Shown: positions 13,089 to 18,222 of the stretch, piece after piece
Position numbering within the stretch: the first letter of the stretch is position 1
How the letters are laid out: every line of letters starts with the position of its first letter
NCBI GenBank assembly: GCA_002297185.1
Contig: DBJV01000077.1
Coordinates: forward strand, 40,560-58,781
Length of the DNA stretch: 18,222 bases
Direction: 5' to 3'
DNA from: Christensenella sp. UBA767
GTDB taxonomy: Bacteria; Bacillota; Clostridia; Christensenellales; CAG-917
Position numbers and translations under genes: made by a program
Notes under the pieces: generated by a model
The model's input: the letters and a program-made list of their open reading frames with translations, nothing else
The model's database searches: none
Told to the model about the DNA's origin: nothing

Positions 13089-15828
13089 TGGTTTTCTCCA
13101 TAGTGAACGCCTCGATTACGTCGTCCACTTTGATATCCTGGAAGTTTGAAAGCATTATGCCGCAATCGAAGTTTCTCGCCATTTCCTTGACGTCGTCTTT
13201 GCCGTGGCGCAAGGATGCGATTTCGCCTGTATATTCCACTTTTCCGTTGCGGATAAGTCTTGCTTGCGCGCCTCTAACGATCTTGCCGTCCGTGACGTGG
13301 CAACCTGCGATTGTGCCGACGCCGCTGATTTTGAAGAGTTCGCGAACGTCCGCAGAGCCGAGTACGACTTCTTGGAACTTGGGATCGAGCATACCCTTGA
13401 CAGCCTTTTCGATATCTTCGATTGCATTGTAAATGATGTTGTAGAAACGGATATCGATTTTCTTTTGCGCTGCGAGTTGCTTTGCGTTTGTGTCGGGACG
13501 TACGTTAAAGCCGATGATAATTGCGTTTGACGTCTCGGCAAGCAATACGTCGCTTTCCTTGATGCCGCCGACTGCCGCATGGATGATATCGATATTGACT
13601 TCCTCGTTTCCGAGTTTTGCAAGCGATTGTTTGACCGCCTCGACAGAACCTTGAACGTCCGCTTTGATGATGAGTTTGACGGATTTAAGTTCGCCCTTGG
13701 AGATCTTGTCGAACAAATCGTTAAGGGATACCGAGGTGGATTCCGTTTGGCTTGCGGCAAGTTTGAGTTTGCGCTCTTCTGCAAGTTCTCTTGCAAATTT
13801 TTCGTCAGAAACGACGTCGATTCTGTCGCCTGCCTCGGGAACGTCGTCCCAACCGGTAACGGATACGGGCATAGACGGACCTGCTTTCTTGACCTTTCTG
13901 CCCTTGTCATCTATCATTGCGCGAATCTTACCCGTGCAAGTGCCTGCCACGACGTTGTCTCCGACGTGCAAAGTACCCGTTTGAACGAGAATGGTTGCGA
14001 TTTTGCCGAGTCCCTTGTCAAGTTTTGCCTCGATAATGGTACCGCGAGCGTTGCGGTCGGGGTTTGCGCGGAGTTCTTCAAACTCTGCACGGACAAGGAT
14101 TTGTTCAAGCAATTCCTCAACGCCCATACCTGTCTTTGCAGACACTCTGACGACGGGAGTTTCGCCGCCCCATTCTTCTGGAGTTACGCCGTTTTCGGCG
14201 AGTTGCGAAAGCACTCTGTCGGGGTTTGCGCCTGCTCTGTCCATCTTGTTGAGAGCGACGATAATAGGAACTTTTGCTTGTTTTGCGTGGCTGATTGCCT
14301 CGAGCGTTTGCGGCATGATGCCGTCGTCCGCTGCAACGACCAAAATCGCGATATCCGTAACTTGCGCACCGCGAGCGCGCATTGACGTGAACGCCTCGTG
14401 ACCGGGAGTGTCGAGGAAGGTAATGGGCGAGCCGTTGAGCGTAACGGTGTAAGCACCGATATGCTGCGTGATGCCGCCTGCCTCGCCGCCGGTGACGTTG
14501 GTCTTTCTAATGTAGTCGAGCAAGGACGTTTTGCCGTGATCGACGTGTCCCATAATCGTAATGATCGGAGGACGCGGAACGAGGTTGTCAAGTTCCTCTT
14601 CGTCATCCACTTCGAGTTGCGCAGAGAGCGTATCTTCAAGCGTTACGTCGGGTTTGTATTCGAGTTTGATGCCAAATTCGTCCGCAACGAGTTCTGCAGT
14701 TGCAAAATCGATGCTGTCGTTGATCGTTTTCATTATGCCGAGAACGAACAACGTTTTGACGATTTCAGCAGCAGATTTGCCGATTTTTTCACTCAAAGTC
14801 TTGATAGAAACGGGATCTGTCGTGATAACTGCGTTTTCGATAACTATCGTTGCGCTGTTGCCACCGCCGCGGTTTTTGTTGACTTTGTAGTTACGTACTA
14901 CGACTTCGCCGTCCTCGTCATAGGAAATTCTATCGTCAACGATATAGCCCTTTTTAAGAAGAGCGCGCTTGTTCATAGTCGAGCGATCGTCAAACTTGTT
15001 GGAATTGTAGTTGGCGTTGTTTGCGTTTTGCTTGCCGCCCTTGCCTTTTTGCCCTGCCGGTTTAGGAGGAAATTGCTGGGCAACGTTTGCAAGATTTTGA
15101 GTTGCGGAAGGTCTGCGCGCACCGCCTTGTTGATTTTGACCTTGAGGTCTTTGTTGATATCCGCCCTGTTGACCTTGCGGCTTTTGTCCGCGCGGAGCTT
15201 GATATCCGTTTTGACCGAATATGCGAGTTTGCACCTTCGGTTTGGGAGTCGGCGTCGGCGGAACGTAAATACGGCGGATTTCACCGTTCGGCAAAATCTC
15301 GGGATTTTCTTGAACAAGCTCGTAAGGCGTTTTGGGAGTGACCGTAACGTGCGGTTTTTCCTCTTTCTTGACCTCTTGAGCAGGTGTTTCAACCTTTTTA
15401 GCGGTAGCCTCGTTAGCCTTTTGTTGAGCTTTTGGTGCCTCAGCCTCTTTTTGTACGGGCTTTGCAGGCTCAACCTTTTTGACCTCTTCGACGGGTTGTT
15501 CCGCCTTGACCTCTTTTGGAGCAGGCGTTTCCGCTTTCACTTCCGCTTTCTTTTCTTCGGGTTTGACTTCCTTTTCGACCTTTTGAGGCGCAGAGGCTTT
15601 TTCTTCAGCCTCGGCTTTGGCTTTTACCTCAGCCTCTGCTTTCGCTTTCGCATCCTCTTCGGCTTTTGCAACCAAAGCGTCGCGTTTTGCCTTGATTGAC
15701 GCCATAATGACGTTTGCTCTCGATTTTTCACGAGAGATATCACCGATAAGGTCGGCGAGTTTGGTCGCCTTAAAGTCACCGAGTTTTTTTACGGAATCGA
15801 CGTTTGTTTCTTTTTTGTTTTCAGGCAT
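13078..15828 (-). CDS. infB: Translation initiation factor IF-2
   Basis: IF-2 is the GTPase that brings initiator tRNA to the 30S subunit and promotes subunit joining. Of 916 residues, the first 280 or so are low complexity: Lys/Ala/Glu repeats (55-160), then a Gln/Gly-rich stretch (205-270). An IF2_N domain follows (about 338-390, SIKTLSEKIGKSAAEIVKTL). The GTPase has GHVDHGKT (427-434), DTPGH (473-477), NKMD (527-530) and SAKTG. The C-terminal part includes the initiator-tRNA-binding beta-barrel domain. GAGGTG lies four bases before the ATG. Confidence 0.97.
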   Translation of the reverse strand: MPENKKETNVDSVKKLGDFKATKLADLIGDISREKSRANVIMASIKAKRDALVAKAEEDAKAKAEAEVKAKAEAEEKASAPQKVEKEVKPEEKKAEVKAETPAPKEVKAEQPVEEVKKVEPAKPVQKEAEAPKAQQKANEATAKKVETPAQEVKKEEKPHVTVTPKTPYELVQENPEILPNGEIRRIYVPPTPTPKPKVQTRIFGQNGYQAPRGQKPQGQQGGYQQRPQGQNQQGGARRPSATQNLANVAQQFPPKPAGQKGKGGKQNANNANYNSNKFDDRSTMNKRALLKKGYIVDDRISYDEDGEVVVRNYKVNKNRGGGNSATIVIENAVITTDPVSIKTLSEKIGKSAAEIVKTLFVLGIMKTINDSIDFATAELVADEFGIKLEYKPDVTLEDTLSAQLEVDDEEELDNLVPRPPIITIMGHVDHGKTSLLDYIRKTNVTGGEAGGITQHIGAYTVTLNGSPITFLDTPGHEAFTSMRARGAQVTDIAILVVAADDGIMPQTLEAISHAKQAKVPIIVALNKMDRAGANPDRVLSQLAENGVTPEEWGGETPVVRVSAKTGMGVEELLEQILVRAEFEELRANPDRNARGTIIEAKLDKGLGKIATILVQTGTLHVGDNVVAGTCTGKIRAMIDDKGRKVKKAGPSMPVSVTGWDDVPEAGDRIDVVSDEKFARELAEERKLKLAASQTESTSVSLNDLFDKISKGELKSVKLIIKADVQGSVEAVKQSLAKLGNEEVNIDIIHAAVGGIKESDVLLAETSNAIIIGFNVRPDTNAKQLAAQKKIDIRFYNIIYNAIEDIEKAVKGMLDPKFQEVVLGSADVRELFKISGVGTIAGCHVTDGKIVRGAQARLIRNGKVEYTGEIASLRHGKDDVKEMARNFDCGIMLSNFQDIKVDDVIEAFTMEKTNED

Positions 15829-15831
15829 TAT

Positions 15832-16110
15832 TCACCTCAATAAACTAATAATTGCATTTGCAAGAGCCTCGTTTGACACCGCAATGGACTTTACGCCGTC
15901 GCGATGAAGAGCCTCGCAAAGATTATCCACTTCAAAGACGGGACAATCGGTCATTTTTTTTGAGATTCTATCTCTATACTTGTCACCCGCGCTCGAGGAC
16001 ACCAGCACGACTTTCGCAAGACGCTTTTTCTCGCAAATTATGTCCTCGCCGTAAAGAACGGCGTTTGCTCTTTGCGCAAGACCTATATATGCTTTGATTT
16101 TGTCAGTCAT
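15832..16110 (-). CDS. ylxQ: L7Ae/L30e-family RNA-binding protein (YlxQ-like)
   Basis: This 92-residue protein fits the L7Ae/L30e/S12e fold, which binds kink-turn RNA. Family features include GLAQRANAVLYGED near the start and VVLVSSSAGDKYRDRISKK, followed by FEVDNLCEALHRD. It lies between ylxR and infB, where Firmicutes carry ylxQ. It overlaps the ylxR stop by 8 bp and is followed 3 bp later by infB. The exact RNA target is not known from the sequence. Confidence 0.88.
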   Translation of the reverse strand: MTDKIKAYIGLAQRANAVLYGEDIICEKKRLAKVVLVSSSAGDKYRDRISKKMTDCPVFEVDNLCEALHRDGVKSIAVSNEALANAIISLLR

Positions 16111-16351
16111 TTATCTTGTCGTAAATACCGTCCGAGACGTTGGTTTTGAATGCGGAATTGAGCATTTTCTTTTTGCAGACTTTTGCCTTGCATTCCGCGC
16201 TATCGTGTACCCAAACGCCTCTGCCGTCCGCTTTTTTGCTTTCGTCGAGAACTATGCTACCGTCCTTTTGCTTTACGAAACGCAACATTTCGGATTTATC
16301 CGCGTGTTCTCTGCAAGCGATGCATTTGCGTGTGTCCTTGGGGTTTGACAT
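16103..16351 (-). CDS. ylxR: YlxR/RnpM RNA-binding protein
   Basis: This 82-residue protein has the YlxR family pattern: RKCIACREH near the start, then LRFVKQKDG and GRGVWVHDSAEC. YlxR (RnpM) was reported in Bacillus subtilis as a modulator of RNase P and of transcription. The ATG at 16351 is preferred because AAGGTG lies six bases before it; a GTG at 16360 would add three residues and overlap the nusA end. It sits directly after nusA, the conserved position. Confidence 0.9.
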   Translation of the reverse strand: MSNPKDTRKCIACREHADKSEMLRFVKQKDGSIVLDESKKADGRGVWVHDSAECKAKVCKKKMLNSAFKTNVSDGIYDKIND

Positions 16352-16352
16352 C

Positions 16353-17420
16353 TTATTCACCTTGTTGTTGGTTTTCGACGTTGAGAGAAGAATACGGTTT
16401 GACGTCTATCTTCCAGCCCGTAAGTTTTGCGGCAAGGCGAGCGTTTTGACCGCTTCTGCCGATTGCAAGCGAAAGTTTCTCGTCCGGGACGATGACTTTT
16501 GCGTGTTTTTCTTCTTCGTTGATGGAAACCATAAGCACTTGCGCCGGGCTGAGTGCGCGAGCAATGTACTCGATAGGATCGTCGCAATATTCGATAACGT
16601 CGATTTTTTCACCGCCGAGTTCTGCAACGACTGCGTTTACGCGAACGCCCTTGTTGCCGATGCAGCTACCTACTGCGTCAACGTTGGGATCTTCGCTGCT
16701 GACGGAAAGTTTGGTTCTGAAACCTGCCTCGCGGACGATGCTGTTGATTTTCACGAGACCTGCCTTGATTTCGGGAACTTCGAGTTCAAACAATCTGCGG
16801 ACAAAGCCTGCGGAACTTCTGGATACAACGACTTGTGCGCCGTGCGCCGTGTCGCGAATCTTCTTGACATATACTTTGATAACGTCGTTTACGTTGTAAG
16901 TTTCGGTCGGAACCTGATCTTGTTGCATCATGACGCCTTCCATTTGCGTGCCTGTGATTTCCACGTAAACGGTGCCTGCCTCTTTACGTCTGACGATTGC
17001 GCTGAGGATTTCGCCGGTGCGCTCGCTCATTTCGTTGAGAACCATAGCTTTTTTCATGTCGTTGATGCGTTGCAAAATGACTTGTTTTGCCGTTTGTGCC
17101 GCGATACGAGAAAAGTCCTTGGGCGTGATGTCTTCGATTACGACGTCGCCGACTTTGTACTTTTTGTCGATATCTTGAGCGTCCTCGAGAGAGATTTGCG
17201 ACTCTTCGTCCTCGACTTCGTCAACGACGAGTTTGTGCGCATAGACTTTGTAAGTCATTTTTTCTTCGTTGAGACGCACGGAAATGGGGCTTGCAAAGCC
17301 GTATTCCTTCTTGTAAGCGGACACAAGTCCTGCCTCGATTGATTCAATCATAGACTCTTTGGAGATGTGTTGTTCTCTTTCCAAATCGTCCAATGCTTGA
17401 AAGAACTCTTTGTTCATCAT
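16353..17420 (-). CDS. nusA: Transcription termination/antitermination factor NusA
   Basis: NusA binds RNA polymerase and nascent RNA to control pausing and termination. The 355 residues hold the N-terminal polymerase-binding domain (about 1-125), an S1 domain (about 133-200) and two KH domains with GSCIGNKGVRVNAV and LAIGRSGQNARLAAKL. The acidic repeats at the C-terminus of E. coli NusA are absent, as usual in Firmicutes. AGGAGG lies nine bases before the first ATG. It may regulate its own operon through the hairpin in the rimP leader. Confidence 0.97.
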   Translation of the reverse strand: MMNKEFFQALDDLEREQHISKESMIESIEAGLVSAYKKEYGFASPISVRLNEEKMTYKVYAHKLVVDEVEDEESQISLEDAQDIDKKYKVGDVVIEDITPKDFSRIAAQTAKQVILQRINDMKKAMVLNEMSERTGEILSAIVRRKEAGTVYVEITGTQMEGVMMQQDQVPTETYNVNDVIKVYVKKIRDTAHGAQVVVSRSSAGFVRRLFELEVPEIKAGLVKINSIVREAGFRTKLSVSSEDPNVDAVGSCIGNKGVRVNAVVAELGGEKIDVIEYCDDPIEYIARALSPAQVLMVSINEEEKHAKVIVPDEKLSLAIGRSGQNARLAAKLTGWKIDVKPYSSLNVENQQQGE

Positions 17421-17433
17421 TTTCAGATTCCTC

Positions 17434-17916
17434 CTAAAACCTTACATACGGTTGTACTTTAGTCAAATTTTTTCTTGTTAAAACTATATTTTGGGGCTTT
17501 TTACCCTCAGTTTTCAATGTTATGTTTTCGCTGTCATATGCAACGAGAATGCCGTGAGTTTTGTTTTTCGAGCCGTCAAAGCACTCGATTTCGGTATCAA
17601 GCGCACGTCTAAAGTCGTCGTCCGTGACAATCTTTCTGTCAAGCCCCGACGAGGACACGTTCAAGACGTAATCGTCTGCAAAATCATCCTCAATCGTATC
17701 GAGCATGCCCGAAAGCACGTTATGCACCGCCTCGCAGTCACTCAAGGATATACCCTCTTTTTTCCACAAAAACGCCTCAACGTTGAGTTTGCCGTATTGC
17801 TTGTAAAAACTTACGTCAACAAGTTCCACACCATCGAAGTTTTGCACGGCTTTTTGAGCCATTTCGCGCACTTCGTTTTCGACTTTTTCGGAAATCAATT
17901 TTTTCTCGTCGCTCAT
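17434..17916 (-). CDS. rimP: Ribosome maturation factor RimP
   Basis: RimP binds the free 30S subunit and is needed for its maturation. The 160-residue protein has the two-domain layout: an N-terminal alpha/beta domain with VELVDVSFYKQYGKLNVEAFL and a C-terminal SH3-like domain starting near the motif YVLNVSSSGLDRKI. AGAGG lies a few bases before the ATG. It is the first gene of the operon, 13 bp upstream of nusA. Confidence 0.95.
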   Translation of the reverse strand: MSDEKKLISEKVENEVREMAQKAVQNFDGVELVDVSFYKQYGKLNVEAFLWKKEGISLSDCEAVHNVLSGMLDTIEDDFADDYVLNVSSSGLDRKIVTDDDFRRALDTEIECFDGSKNKTHGILVAYDSENITLKTEGKKPQNIVLTRKNLTKVQPYVRF

Positions 17917-17936
17917 GTTAGCCTCTTACAAAACAA

Positions 17937-17958
17937 AGAGTGAGCCGACGCTCACTCT
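17937..17958 (-). terminator. Hairpin with U-rich tail in the rimP leader; terminator or attenuator
   Basis: GCTCACTCT (17950-17958) and AGAGTGAGC (17937-17945) form a perfect 9-bp stem with a 4-nt loop. On the minus strand it is followed by TTTGTTTTG, an interrupted U run, and then almost directly by the rimP ribosome binding site. It could end the upstream exonuclease transcript. Because a promoter lies upstream of it, it may also attenuate the rimP-nusA operon. Confidence 0.65.
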
Positions 17959-17983
17959 AGTAATGTTTTACTATAGTATCTAT

Positions 17984-18012
17984 AAAATATCATATATATT
18001 TTAATATTGCAA
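17984..18012 (-). promoter_or_regulatory. Possible promoter of the rimP-nusA-infB operon
   Basis: On the minus strand TTGCAA (18012-18007) and TATTTT (17989-17984) are separated by 17 bp, with TG one base before the -10 (extended -10). The region is very AT-rich. Transcription would start near 17977, upstream of the leader hairpin. Other box pairs in this AT-rich stretch cannot be ruled out. Confidence 0.4.
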
Positions 18013-18054
18013 GCGTTTTTCAAAAATAGCCGCAATATCATCGATTTTTCTTCC

Positions 18055-18222
18055 TTACATCCTTTGCGCGATAATTTTCAGCGCGCCCGCCGTGGCAAAC
18101 ACGTCGCTCATAGCGCGGTGCGCATTCTCGTGCGATATGCCGTACGCTTTGGATATGGTCTCGAGTTTGCAGTTTGGAAGTTCGGTGAGATATCTTCTTG
18201 CAAGCAAAAGCGTATCCACAAG
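18055..18222 (-). CDS. DnaQ-type 3'-5' exonuclease, C-terminal 55 residues (partial)
   Basis: Only the 3' end lies in the window; the gene continues past the right edge. The 55 residues include LVDTLLLARRYL, NCKLETISKAYGI and AHRAMSDVFATAGALK. The HRAxxD pattern is the third exonuclease motif of the DEDDh family, with catalytic His and Asp. In Firmicutes polC often precedes rimP, and PolC carries such a domain internally. Here the protein ends about 18 residues after the motif, so this is a stand-alone exonuclease (or one whose other domains are N-terminal), not a normal PolC. Confidence 0.8.
   Translation of the reverse strand, partial: LVDTLLLARRYLTELPNCKLETISKAYGISHENAHRAMSDVFATAGALKIIAQRM

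Noticed and set aside
14398..15699. Long plus-strand frame of 433 codons opposite infB
   Set aside because: It is antisense to the IF-2 gene, whose motifs are unmistakable; the frame is open because of the Lys/Ala/Glu-rich coding strand.
1..18222. CRISPR array, tRNA or rRNA genes
   Set aside because: No regularly spaced repeats, cloverleaf or rRNA-like sequence was found in the window.

Overview
The window has two parts. The right half (about 9.0-18.2 kb) is a conserved translation and transcription operon of a low-to-medium GC Gram-positive bacterium, and every gene in it is on the minus strand. In transcription order it reads: rimP, nusA, ylxR/rnpM, an L7Ae-type protein (ylxQ), infB, rbfA, a DHH phosphoesterase (nrnA-like), truB, ribF and an endonuclease IV-like TIM barrel. 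This order, a 355-residue NusA without C-terminal repeats, and strong AGGAGG-type ribosome binding sites point to Bacillota, probably an uncultured Clostridia-like lineage. The lineage call is inference. Upstream lies the 3' end of a DnaQ-type exonuclease gene. A promoter and a hairpin with a U-rich tail sit in the rimP leader. The operon ends at a clear intrinsic terminator at 8922-8945.

The left half (about 0.28-8.86 kb) is AT-richer and looks like a filamentous-phage-like (inovirus-type) element, also on the minus strand. In transcription order it encodes two small very basic proteins, three membrane-anchored proteins with external domains, a 611-residue secreted protein with a C-terminal membrane anchor and Lys-rich tail (minor-coat/adsorption-like), a 39-residue single-helix membrane peptide, a 739-residue polytopic Zot-like ATPase and an HUH rolling-circle replication initiator. 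Several neighbouring genes overlap by ATGA or TAATG. No lysis gene, tail gene or integrase is visible.

The 293-bp gap between the ATPase gene and rep holds four strong hairpins. The one nearest rep exposes CTTGATA in its loop, the nick motif of the pC194/phiX174 Rep group, so this gap is the likely replication origin and packaging region. Its layout resembles the intergenic region of Ff phages.

A second unusual signal is on the plus strand at 7945-8046: a near-consensus promoter, then a compact structured RNA of about 65 nt whose closing stem is followed by six U. It is a candidate antisense or regulatory RNA, or a primer RNA, encoded by the element. The element seems to sit just downstream of the host operon terminator. 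Its exact ends, and whether host DNA starts at the left edge, cannot be settled from this window.
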